IMG/VR virus record: IMGVR_UViG_3300042868_005781
Coordinates: 1 to 36,096 of that record
Direction: 5' to 3' (one strand)
Origin: a virus
DNA length: 36,096 nt
How positions within the stretch are numbered: position 1 is the first letter of the stretch; every line of letters begins with the position of its first letter. The position numbers were made by a program, and so were the translations under genes. Of the stretch, positions 26,613 to 34,945 are shown piece after piece. The notes beneath the pieces are model-generated. The model saw only the letters and a list, made by a program, of their open reading frames with translations, was not told the DNA's origin and searched no databases.

Positions 26613-28805
26613 TTATTTAAAAGCAATCCAGTAAAAACCAACAGAAACAGTATTTAAACCTACTCCCGTCGTTGAATCATATATTGTGAATTCTAAATTT
26701 GAAGATGTAACCCCCTTTACAACTATAACATAGCTATTTAACTGGGCAATAGTTGCAATGACTTTTGAAGGAGTGTAAGATAAGCCATGAGCAACGTTAA
26801 TATTTCCAACGGCGTCCGTTGTTGCAGTTGTGCCTCCTACTTTCATAACCCCACTTTGATTAATATCCGTCACCTCGCCCACCACATTGCTCCCGTCTTT
26901 TCCAAGTAAACTTGTCGGTGTTGCCGTTACCGTTGCAATTTTTACCTCACCGTTTACATGAAGCGTTTTATCAGGTGTGTTTGTGCCAATGCCTACGCGG
27001 TTGTTTGTGCCATCTACGAAAAGCATGTTTGCGTTGCCGTCACTTTCCACACGGAAATCTGCAATGGCTGAGCTTTCATTGAACACGGCTGATCCATGGA
27101 CTTCAAGTTTTGAAAGTGGGTTTGTTGTTCCAATGCCAATGTTGTCTGTTAAACTTATAACAAATGGAACGCTATTGTTTTTTAAATTATAAATATACAT
27201 ACCATCATTTATAACTCCACCACTTTGCGGAGACCTTGCTATTTGCCATCCGTATTCATTGATTGCATTTCCGCCTAAACTTAATATTTGATATTGAGAC
27301 CGACCTAAATTATTTCCTATTTGTAAATCTCCTGTTACACCAAGCGTTCCACCTATTAAACTATTTCCACTTGCATTAAATGTTCCATTTACGTCTAATT
27401 TATAATCTGGATTTAATTTACTTATACCAATCCTGCCTCCATCTTGATTTGCCACAACGGATAAAGTTGTATCAAGGTATTGCCCTAATGATGTTCCATT
27501 CCAATTTCTAGCAGTCATTAAATATATGTCAGATGTTCTTACGTTATTTGGAAAAGTTAAAGTTCCAGGTCTATCTGTAAATGATATTTGAGCAGTTGGA
27601 TTGTATTTTATATTATCTTGTCTTGCAAAGTAATTTAATATATTATAATAAAATGTACCTGTACTTCCGTTATGACTTCCCTCCTGCCTGTTTATTGTCC
27701 CTGATATTGTCCCCCCTGTCAATGGCAAATACGTTGAAGCCGCCGTGCCCGTGCGCAAGTAATTTGTAAGCATGGAAGCCGTGTCGCTCACCAAAAGGGC
27801 AGCCGTCGTATCGCGCCAAAGTTTTTCGCTTAATTTATAGTAAAGTGATGCATTATTAATAGGATTAGAAATTCGAACATCATGAAGCTCGTCCAATTCC
27901 TGCCCATTTCTTATCTTAACAAACAATTCTCCTGAACCGTTATTGCTTTTGACGCATACGCCAATATATACGCTGTGTTGTGGTGCTTGCGGCTTTGTTG
28001 AAGTCAATGCACCTGCCACCGTTGGCGATAAATAAACCGCGCTATCTTCTGTTAAGGCTGAGGTGTTTAATCCTGTTATTAAGCCTTCGGTAATAATGAA
28101 ACCGCTTTGATTGTCCGCAATGCTTTCCGCAACTACACCAAAAGTATTAGCCGAAAAAGCATCACTAACCGCTAAGCCTTTTGCCACTGTTATTCGATTG
28201 CCCTGGCTGCCTGCCAAATAAACCACGTCACCCTTTGCCAATGGTGCGCCTGTTCTGTTGTTCACCCGTTGGTGCAATTGTTGCCCAATTACATTGGTAA
28301 CGTTACCTCCTTTTAACCCTTGTATTAAACCTCCCTGTGTATCATTGTATTCAACCTCACCCACACCAACCGTGCCATCCTTTGCCGTGTTGAAGGTAAT
28401 TGAATCAAAAGGCATGGTTAATCCTTGCGCACCGCCTACCAAGTTCCAAACGTTGGAGGTAAAGTCAAACGTATAAAATTTAAGGTTAATGGTATCAAGA
28501 ATCACCCACGCGCTTTGGTTGTTTATCGGTTGAATGGAAGCTGTGTCGGAAATTGAACCGCGCCACGTCAACCCGTCTGCCGTCGTCTGGAAACCTAATC
28601 TTTGTTTGTTGCCAGTGTTTGGGAACTGGGCAAAGAGGCTGAGGGAAAGGAATATAAAAAGAATTGAAGGCAAAGTTTTTTTGCCTCCAATCTTCTTGAT
28701 TATGCTACTCCCCAGTTTAAGCAATACTTGTTCCACCAATATTTCACCAACGCGCCCTAATGTTTTCAGGAATCGCCTTTCTTTCTTTGGTTTTATTTCG
28801 TTCAT
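26613..28805 (-). CDS. Large tail fibre protein with internal signal-peptide-like segment
   Basis: The 730-aa protein carries fibre features: IGIGTTNPLSKLEVHGS and RVGIGTNTPDKTLHVNGEV are the repeats seen in trimeric fibres of Bacteroidota phages, and the C-terminus (GLSYTPSKVIATIAQ) is typical of fibre ends. Unexpectedly, residues about 40-61 read IKKIGGKKTLPSILFIFLSL and continue to LFAQ, a normal Bacteroidota signal peptide, after a basic N-terminal 40 residues. There is no internal Met to start at it. It overlaps the connector gene as ATGA. A receptor-binding fibre is the best call. Confidence 0.75.
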   Translation of the reverse strand: MNEIKPKKERRFLKTLGRVGEILVEQVLLKLGSSIIKKIGGKKTLPSILFIFLSLSLFAQFPNTGNKQRLGFQTTADGLTWRGSISDTASIQPINNQSAWVILDTINLKFYTFDFTSNVWNLVGGAQGLTMPFDSITFNTAKDGTVGVGEVEYNDTQGGLIQGLKGGNVTNVIGQQLHQRVNNRTGAPLAKGDVVYLAGSQGNRITVAKGLAVSDAFSANTFGVVAESIADNQSGFIITEGLITGLNTSALTEDSAVYLSPTVAGALTSTKPQAPQHSVYIGVCVKSNNGSGELFVKIRNGQELDELHDVRISNPINNASLYYKLSEKLWRDTTAALLVSDTASMLTNYLRTGTAASTYLPLTGGTISGTINRQEGSHNGSTGTFYYNILNYFARQDNIKYNPTAQISFTDRPGTLTFPNNVRTSDIYLMTARNWNGTSLGQYLDTTLSVVANQDGGRIGISKLNPDYKLDVNGTFNASGNSLIGGTLGVTGDLQIGNNLGRSQYQILSLGGNAINEYGWQIARSPQSGGVINDGMYIYNLKNNSVPFVISLTDNIGIGTTNPLSKLEVHGSAVFNESSAIADFRVESDGNANMLFVDGTNNRVGIGTNTPDKTLHVNGEVKIATVTATPTSLLGKDGSNVVGEVTDINQSGVMKVGGTTATTDAVGNINVAHGLSYTPSKVIATIAQLNSYVIVVKGVTSSNLEFTIYDSTTGVGLNTVSVGFYWIAFK

Positions 28806-29341
28806 AGTACTATTCCCATCGTGTTATAAATGTCAAATATTTCTTCATCCTCATCGCAAGTTGCCTCGGGGCAGCCAATGGCACTGGGAATAAAGCCAAG
28901 TAAATTACTTGCGCAAGTACACAAATAATCCTTAATCCTTTTCTTCTTAACTCCCAATCTTTGAAGCATTGTATCTTGATAAAATTTCAATCCGTCAACC
29001 CCCACGTTTTGCCCGTACTCGTTATCAAGTGTATAAAGTCCATTTGTACCAAGTTGCATCACCATGTACGGAGCTGCCTCGTACAACACGGCGTTGGCGC
29101 AAAAGGATTTTAAATGATCATTCCATAACGCTTGATAAGCCGTGGACGTGAAAGCGGTTGAACTTCCTTTGTCAGCCACTAAGGTATCGTAAAAAGATAC
29201 GCCAATCGCTGGGACAATCCATTGAAACTCCGCATCTTGAATGTGAGGGCTTATAAGGCTTTTATCAAGTCTTATGTCCGCTGGCGTTGGTCTTGCAACT
29301 CCGCCGCTTATTACCTCAGACGGTTGTATTAATTGGCTCAT
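28802..29341 (-). CDS. Head-tail connector/adaptor protein
   Basis: The 179-aa protein begins MSQLIQPSEVISGGVARPTP and has DAEFQWIVPAIGVSFYDTLV and NAVLYEAAPYMVMQLGTNGL. This arrangement is typical of the helical head-completion proteins (DUF6712-like) that follow the portal in Bacteroidota phages. It binds below the portal to make the head-tail junction. It overlaps the portal stop by 26 bases and the fibre start by 4. Confidence 0.7.
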   Translation of the reverse strand: MSQLIQPSEVISGGVARPTPADIRLDKSLISPHIQDAEFQWIVPAIGVSFYDTLVADKGSSTAFTSTAYQALWNDHLKSFCANAVLYEAAPYMVMQLGTNGLYTLDNEYGQNVGVDGLKFYQDTMLQRLGVKKKRIKDYLCTCASNLLGFIPSAIGCPEATCDEDEEIFDIYNTMGIVL

Positions 29342-30725
29342 TTGTTTCGATTGGTGAATAACCTAATATTTCCCTCTTTTCATCTACCGTCAAATTATCC
29401 TCAACCTTTATTTCACCCATGAAAGACACGGGTAAAGTATTTGATATTGAGAATTGAACATCTTTAAAGACTGGGTTATAAAGCCCAATTTCGGCTAAAT
29501 AAGGATTTATGATTTTAGATAGCATCAAGTTTTGGCGCGGCTTAATAACCGTACTTTGCAAGTATTCCATTTCTTGTCTTATCTGTTGATTGCTTCCAAG
29601 TTGCCCCGCCGTGGCGAAGCCTGCAAGTGACTTGCTCCACCTGTTTGCCACGACAATCGCCGAGGCTGCTAAGTTTTGCAAGTTTAAAAATTCGCCCTCG
29701 CTTTCTTTGGAGGTGGGAATCCAATTTGCTTTTAATTTTTCGTCCCTCAGAACTTGAACGAATAACTTATGATTATTACCCATTCCCGTGAACTTGCTTT
29801 CTATGCCTTCGACAAGTTTCTTTGCCTGGTCGGGCGTAATTGAGCCGAAGAATTGCATCACCCCTGAAGGCATGAAACCATTTTCGAACTTACTTGTATT
29901 AAACCGCTGAATCCTGTATTCAATTTCAGCCCACATTTTCGCGCCAATCCACTCAGGTAAGCCAAAGTAAAAATAGCCTGCGGCGTATTGCTTCACATGG
30001 ATAACGCTTCTTTGCGTTCCATCTTCAAATTTCTTAAAGTCTGGATAAATCGGTACTTCCCTGAATCCTTCGCTTTCGTAAAATACGCCGTCGGTGGTAA
30101 GTGGAACTTCTTCCCAGTTATCGTAAATGCCAACTGATTTTATAATCTGGTCGGCTTCCGCTTTCCTTATACCAACGTTGTACACGGGTACATGATAAAT
30201 ATAAGTAAATGGTTCTGACCCTACTTTGCCTTTAACAATTTCGCAAAAGCTATTCCCAAAAGCATCATAGTCAAACGCAAGTTGAGCCAAAACCTCCTGC
30301 AGATTTTGCCCGTGTAAATTAACCTGTGAAATAACATCTTCTATTTCGCTTAAAGAATCGTCGGTGATAACCTCACCCTTCATGGACGTGGTAAGCAAGG
30401 TATTTGCTTTGCCCTTCATCGGAATGAAGCCGTCACCAACGACCATGTTTGTTTTATCTTCTATTATCCTCCTTAACGTCGGCGAATTATTTACAATGGC
30501 GATAAGGCTCTTTAAAAAGTCATCCTTTTGTGTAAAGAACCGCACCCATTTTGCCCCCGTAAAATCAAGCCTCTCCCGTGACGGCTCATTAAAAATGTCC
30601 TCCTTTACAAGCATTGTATTGGAGGTATCTAAGGTAACCGAAGCAAGTAAAGGACTTTGATTCCGTTTACTTACTCGATTGTTCCGATTCGGGACTGCCT
30701 GTATTTTCTTTAATTGTTGGCTCAT
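29316..30725 (-). CDS. Portal protein
   Basis: From ATG 30725 the protein is 469 aa, a normal portal length. Markers are WVRFFTQKDDFLKSLIAIVN, RRIIEDKTNMVVGDGFIP, FDYDAFGNSFCEIVKG, VIHVKQYAAGYFYFGLPEW and YRIQRFNTSKFENGFMPSG, in the order of the portal wing, stem and crown. A TTG-based extension to 30764 is less likely. The portal is the DNA channel and binds the terminase. It is 23 kb from the terminase genes in window coordinates, an unusual separation. Confidence 0.85.
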   Translation of the reverse strand: MSQQLKKIQAVPNRNNRVSKRNQSPLLASVTLDTSNTMLVKEDIFNEPSRERLDFTGAKWVRFFTQKDDFLKSLIAIVNNSPTLRRIIEDKTNMVVGDGFIPMKGKANTLLTTSMKGEVITDDSLSEIEDVISQVNLHGQNLQEVLAQLAFDYDAFGNSFCEIVKGKVGSEPFTYIYHVPVYNVGIRKAEADQIIKSVGIYDNWEEVPLTTDGVFYESEGFREVPIYPDFKKFEDGTQRSVIHVKQYAAGYFYFGLPEWIGAKMWAEIEYRIQRFNTSKFENGFMPSGVMQFFGSITPDQAKKLVEGIESKFTGMGNNHKLFVQVLRDEKLKANWIPTSKESEGEFLNLQNLAASAIVVANRWSKSLAGFATAGQLGSNQQIRQEMEYLQSTVIKPRQNLMLSKIINPYLAEIGLYNPVFKDVQFSISNTLPVSFMGEIKVEDNLTVDEKREILGYSPIETNEPINTTV

Positions 30726-30903
30726 AGCTTTTTTTCTCAGGGGTATAAATGACGTGTTGCCCAACGTCCTGAGGGCTTGATTTATACCAAGCCCTCAATT
30801 CGTTTTGTGAAAGTTCGCCGATAGTTTTTCGAATGATGCCAGCTTTTCCCGAAAGGTCAGCCCCAACGTAAAGCATTTGCTTACTTTTTTCTCTAACTAT
30901 CAT
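30667..30903 (-). CDS. Unknown small protein upstream of portal
   Basis: The 78-aa protein begins MIVREKSKQMLYVGADLSGK and has a flexible acidic end (TGSPESEQSSK). It overlaps the portal ATG by about 59 bases. It may be a small head-assembly factor. No family recognised. Confidence 0.55.
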   Translation of the reverse strand: MIVREKSKQMLYVGADLSGKAGIIRKTIGELSQNELRAWYKSSPQDVGQHVIYTPEKKSYEPTIKENTGSPESEQSSK

Positions 30904-30910
30904 ACTTTTA

Positions 30911-31459
30911 TTAATCTAAGGCGTTCATCACTGTTTCGCCGTTCACAATGTACCTCGCTTTGTTCGTTGTTCTACAAGTAATGGTAAGTGTCTCTTGATT
31001 TGAATCGGTAAACAATGCACCCGATAAACCTTCGGCACTTGTTAACCTTGCAACCCTTTTCTTACCGCCTACTGGTTCAACGCCCCAAATCCAATAATTA
31101 CCCGTGTTTTCAACGTGCACACAAACCAAACCGCACGCTTGATTTGCCATGTCTTGAATAAGGTTTCTTAATTCCTGATCGCGGCAATTAATGATTCCCG
31201 TCAAACTTTGCTCAATGGCTACTGACAAAGTATCAGGATCTTGCGTTACCGTTTCCGTGAACGCGCCTGAGTTATCCCTAAATTCAATTTCGTAAAAAAC
31301 GGCAGCCGTTGAGGTCATTGTTATTGCCGTGGTTGCTCCCGATGCGTTGTTGGTTATGCTTGTCACCTGATTAGCATTGGCAACATAAAATTTGCCAATA
31401 CCTCCTGCGCAAGTGCCATCTGTACATTGATTAAGCCAACCGCCTGTTATTGCGCTCAT
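30911..31459 (-). CDS. Tail-tube-like or head structural protein
   Basis: The 182-aa protein has FYEIEFRDNSGAFTETVTQD, LTGIINCRDQELRNLIQDMA, VENTGNYWIWGVEPVGGKK and SNQETLTITCRTTNKARYI. This beta-rich plan with a central helix resembles phage tail tube proteins, though the gene lies between the capsid and portal genes instead of beside the tape measure. It could also be a head decoration protein. Confidence in being structural is high, in the exact role low. Confidence 0.6.
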   Translation of the reverse strand: MSAITGGWLNQCTDGTCAGGIGKFYVANANQVTSITNNASGATTAITMTSTAAVFYEIEFRDNSGAFTETVTQDPDTLSVAIEQSLTGIINCRDQELRNLIQDMANQACGLVCVHVENTGNYWIWGVEPVGGKKRVARLTSAEGLSGALFTDSNQETLTITCRTTNKARYIVNGETVMNALD

Positions 31460-31469
31460 TCGTTTTTAA

Positions 31470-32453
31470 TTAGTAGCCTAAGCTGATTAATGATGGGTGA
31501 ATATAATTTACGCCCATTTTAAAGCGCGCCTTTATGTACACCTTTTCGTCCTTCTGGTCATACCAAAGTTCCAAAGCCGTTTCAGGGCTTAACACGTCCG
31601 TCGCAAGTACCTTGTTTTGCGGCGTGGTATATTCCACGTAGTGAGGCTTGGTTGTTCCAAGTCCTGTTGCAATGTCGTCCCAACGGAATTGAGGAATAAC
31701 GGTTACACCACGGAAGGTGAATTGCTCAACCCCGTTGATTAACTGAAGTAAACCGTAGTCACCGCCACCGCCGTTTTCAATGTCTTCCCTTAATTGAGAA
31801 TAAACGCTTTGAGTTACATTGAATACCTTTTGATTGGCAGGTAAACCTTTCAACTGCAAAGGAGCCTGGTCATACACCGCGCGAAGGATCGCGAAGCCGT
31901 CACCTGCACCAAGGTCAGAACCTGAACCAGTGTTGCAACGTGGCACTAAGTCTTGTGCAACTAATTGAGGATAGTAAACCGTCCAAAAACCGTCTAATGA
32001 ATCAAAGTTAGGATTGTTTGAAGACTGGTCACCGAAGTAAGAAAGACGGGTAATGTCATTTCTTATCGCCTGTTGTGTACGGGTCAAAAGAATATTTTCA
32101 ATCAATGTTCCTGAAACATCTGGAAGCCTTGTACCTGTTTTCAATAACTCTTCGAAAACGGTATCCTCGAACTCGTCCCAACACATTTCTAAATCCACCT
32201 TCATTTTTTCAACGTCGATGGTACGCTGGTAAATGTCAACTGAACCAATGGGATTAAATCCGCAGCCCGAGTACTTACGTACAATGTTTTCCAACTGCTG
32301 AACAAAAACCATCTTCTTTTTATTCGCGACGTTACCAAGTACACGGAATTGTCCGCGAAGGTCATCGTCAAAGAATACTGGTTCTAAAAAAATGTTATTT
32401 GCCTCCGTACCTCTAAAGGATACGTCAAGTTGGCTTATTTCAACTAATGCCAT
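31470..32453 (-). CDS. Major capsid protein
   Basis: The 327-aa protein begins MALVEISQLDVSFRGTEANN and has TRTQQAIRNDITRLSYFGDQ, GFWTVYYPQLVAQ, LKGLPANQKVFNVTQSVYSQ and GVTVIPQFRWDD, then EYTTPQNKVLATDVLS near the end. This is a HK97-fold capsid protein of the type common in Bacteroidota phages. It follows the protease/scaffold and decoration genes, as expected. It forms the head shell after proteolysis of the scaffold. Confidence 0.88.
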   Translation of the reverse strand: MALVEISQLDVSFRGTEANNIFLEPVFFDDDLRGQFRVLGNVANKKKMVFVQQLENIVRKYSGCGFNPIGSVDIYQRTIDVEKMKVDLEMCWDEFEDTVFEELLKTGTRLPDVSGTLIENILLTRTQQAIRNDITRLSYFGDQSSNNPNFDSLDGFWTVYYPQLVAQDLVPRCNTGSGSDLGAGDGFAILRAVYDQAPLQLKGLPANQKVFNVTQSVYSQLREDIENGGGGDYGLLQLINGVEQFTFRGVTVIPQFRWDDIATGLGTTKPHYVEYTTPQNKVLATDVLSPETALELWYDQKDEKVYIKARFKMGVNYIHPSLISLGY

Positions 32454-32465
32454 TTGTTTTTAATT

Positions 32466-32930
32466 TTAAAGGTTTGGGTAAGAAATGGTTGCAGACGTAT
32501 TTGTTAAAACAAAAGCATCCTCAATACCAAATGAAAACTCTGTTTTTGCGCCTGCGGTTGTTGCCACGGCAAATAATACTTTCCAATCATTACCCGCGTT
32601 TAACGCTGAAGTATTGATTTGTAAAATAGCGGTTGGTGCTGAGGATTGCCAATTTGCGTATGCCTCGTTACCTGATTCGTCCATTACGGTAACCTTGTAA
32701 AAATCGCTTGCGCTCGTTACACCTGTCAACGGTGCAAAGTTCAAACGCTTTCCAGCTGAGGAAGTTCCGTAAGTGAAGGAAACGGGAATGCGATCCGTAA
32801 AGGTATCAATTCCGTATAATTGCTCCGCGTTTACTCCATTTGCATTTGCATACGGATTTGTACGGTTTAAACTGTTTTGCCCGATGTATGTATTTGAATC
32901 GAGAAAACCATTAACGTTTGCTGTTGCCAT
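32466..32930 (-). CDS. Capsid decoration-like protein
   Basis: The 154-aa protein is Ala/Thr/Asn-rich and beta-predicted, beginning MATANVNGFLDSNTYIGQNS. It lies between the protease/scaffold and the capsid protein, the standard position for a head decoration or stabilising protein. The start overlaps the protease stop by one base. No specific family seen. Confidence 0.65.
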   Translation of the reverse strand: MATANVNGFLDSNTYIGQNSLNRTNPYANANGVNAEQLYGIDTFTDRIPVSFTYGTSSAGKRLNFAPLTGVTSASDFYKVTVMDESGNEAYANWQSSAPTAILQINTSALNAGNDWKVLFAVATTAGAKTEFSFGIEDAFVLTNTSATISYPNL

Positions 32931-34312
32931 TATCTTTGTGAGATTTTAGTTTGAACTAATGAAGCGAAAGAATCAAAGTAACTCGATTTCGCTTTTGTTT
33001 CCTGAACCTTTTCGTGCGCCGAACCGCCCGAAGGAAGTCCAACGCCTTTTTTAACTTGCGCCCGAAGTGCGACTAATTCGTTACCCAATGTTTCCAAAAC
33101 CGATTCAATTTCAGTTATCGAGTTCTTTTGTTCTTCGGTCTTTTTGTACATAGATTCCATTTCCTCTTTTTGCTTTGAGTGCATTGTCTCCATTTCATCG
33201 GGTGATAAAACAAAGTAGCCTTTTTCTTTGAGCATGGAAATAGCAACTTCCACCTCGTCGTTTTTTGGCTCTTCCTCAACTAATTTCTCCTCCTCAATAA
33301 CATTTTCCACAACGGGAGTTTCATCTATGCTATTAAGAAGGCTTTTGATTTTTTCTAAAATAGAACTACCCATTTCATCTTCTTTTTTTGTATTGTTTAA
33401 TAATGCGGCTGGTACATTCAAGAACTTGTTTAGGCTATTTTGCAACGGTAACATATCTATGTTTTTTTCGCCAACTTTAACAATTTCATCAATGAAGCCA
33501 AATTCTAATGCCTCCTGAGCGGTCAGCCATGTTTCAGCTGCCATCATGTTCGTAATAATTTCTTTTAGGTTCTTTTGTTCTCCTTTGCGTTTAATAACCG
33601 AAGCCGTGTAAATGTCAAGTAACTTTGCCTCCATCTTGTCCAATAATTCAGCCGTTGCCTCAAGTTCGTCGGCGTTACCCATCGTGTAACTCCAAGGTCG
33701 GTGAATCATCATAAAAGCATTTTCCGTCATTTTAACATTATCCGCTGCCAACAATACAACCGTTGCAATGCTTGCTACCAAGCCGATTCCTGTTGCCGTG
33801 GTTTCTTCTGGGTAATTAGCCACTAAGTCAGCAATACCCATTCCCTCGGTGACGCTGCCACCGCCTGAGGATATCGTTAAATTAATTGGCTGCCCGTTCG
33901 CCTGGTTAATTTTGGTTCTTACTGAGTTGTAAGAATTAACCGATTCCGAAATTTCCCCTAAAATATCTATACTTACTTTTGCCATGTTTTTTTCTTTGTC
34001 CTTTTGTATCGCCTTGTATTTTGCCTCAGCCCAAACCCTCATAGCACTCCCGCCCCATGCATCATACATGATGCTTCCACACTGTTCTTTTCCATCTTCA
34101 TCAAAGTATTTGCCCTGGTCATACGTTTCCGCGCGACTTAAAAATGAATAAGTACGTTGCACCGTTTCTTCCGATAAGCCCTCGCCGTTGGCGATTTGAT
34201 TCGCCCGTTGCCAACCGACAAGCGTACCGCAGTCTGACCCGTTCTTTTCCTTGTGGTCAAGTGCGCGTCGTGCGTTGTTCTTTGCAGCATCTGGATAATC
34301 GGCGTATGTCAT
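32930..34312 (-). CDS. ClpP-type prohead protease fused to scaffold
   Basis: The 460-aa protein has three parts. Residues 1-105 are a conserved N-terminal domain (AKNNARRALDHKEKNGSDCG, TYSFLSRAETYDQGKYFDED). Residues 110-285 are a ClpP-fold serine protease with Gly-rich TISSGGGSVTEGMGIA, nucleophile S181 in LVASIATVV, H204 in MMIHRPW, and EALEFGFIDEIV at its end. Residues about 345-425 are a charged coiled coil (KQKEEMESMYKKTEEQKNS), the likely scaffold. It processes the prohead and cleaves itself. A D at 234 is a candidate third residue. Confidence 0.88.
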   Translation of the reverse strand: MTYADYPDAAKNNARRALDHKEKNGSDCGTLVGWQRANQIANGEGLSEETVQRTYSFLSRAETYDQGKYFDEDGKEQCGSIMYDAWGGSAMRVWAEAKYKAIQKDKEKNMAKVSIDILGEISESVNSYNSVRTKINQANGQPINLTISSGGGSVTEGMGIADLVANYPEETTATGIGLVASIATVVLLAADNVKMTENAFMMIHRPWSYTMGNADELEATAELLDKMEAKLLDIYTASVIKRKGEQKNLKEIITNMMAAETWLTAQEALEFGFIDEIVKVGEKNIDMLPLQNSLNKFLNVPAALLNNTKKEDEMGSSILEKIKSLLNSIDETPVVENVIEEEKLVEEEPKNDEVEVAISMLKEKGYFVLSPDEMETMHSKQKEEMESMYKKTEEQKNSITEIESVLETLGNELVALRAQVKKGVGLPSGGSAHEKVQETKAKSSYFDSFASLVQTKISQR

Positions 34313-34338
34313 AAAATAAAAATAATTTATTTACAAAA

Positions 34339-34689
34339 TTACTCGGTCTTGTTTTTATCTTTTCTTTTTTGCTTGATTTGATAACCAAACCTTTCAGGAT
34401 GCTGCACCATGTTATAAACGTGTTTCTTTGAAATACCCGTGCGTATGCTTATTTCCATCATGGCATCCATTTTTGAATCATTTGAATAAAGGCTGTTCGG
34501 GTAAAGGTGCATAACCATATATTTCGCCACCGTCTTTTCCTTCACCACGTCGGTTTTAACGAGGAAGGAAATCAAGTGAAAAAAACTGGGCACAATGCTT
34601 TCCTTTTGGCAAAATGCACTGTATTTATTCAAGATTTCATGTGTAAAATCCTGTAATAAATCTTCGTTAATCATTTCAAATTCATCCAT
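34339..34689 (-). CDS. Unknown helical protein upstream of protease
   Basis: The 116-aa protein begins MDEFEMINEDLLQDFTHEIL and has a C-terminal helix-turn-helix-like segment (EISIRTGISKKHVYNMVQHP) with a basic end. It might be a small DNA-binding or terminase-related factor. It overlaps the previous gene by 8 bases. No family recognised. Confidence 0.55.
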   Translation of the reverse strand: MDEFEMINEDLLQDFTHEILNKYSAFCQKESIVPSFFHLISFLVKTDVVKEKTVAKYMVMHLYPNSLYSNDSKMDAMMEISIRTGISKKHVYNMVQHPERFGYQIKQKRKDKNKTE

Positions 34690-34945
34690 TTTCGTTCCAA
34701 TAATTTACTATTTGCCTCATTTTACCGACTACTTTTGTCCGACACGCGGGACAATTTCGCCGCTCAGGCTCATAATTATTAACAAAGTTGTTATAAACAT
34801 TGAACAAATAATCCATATCCGCTGGGTCAATGCTCAAAACCCTGTATGTCCTGTTTACCGTGGCGGTGACTTGCGCCTTGTATTCCTCGGGAATGCGTGA
34901 ACCAAGTTCTCCCCAAATGCTATCCGTTTTCATACAATTGCACAT
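34682..34945 (-). CDS. Unknown small protein with CxxC
   Basis: The 87-aa protein begins MCNCMKTDSIWGELGSRIPE and has CPACRTKV near residue 65, so two cysteine pairs (CNC at the start, CPAC) could bind a metal. Met at residue 5 is an alternative start. It follows the tape measure stop with no gap. Function unknown. Confidence 0.55.
   Translation of the reverse strand: MCNCMKTDSIWGELGSRIPEEYKAQVTATVNRTYRVLSIDPADMDYLFNVYNNFVNNYEPERRNCPACRTKVVGKMRQIVNYWNENG

Noticed and set aside
26613-28805. Diversity-generating retroelement acting on the fibre gene
   Set aside because: No reverse transcriptase and no template repeat were found beside the fibre or the glycine-rich gene.
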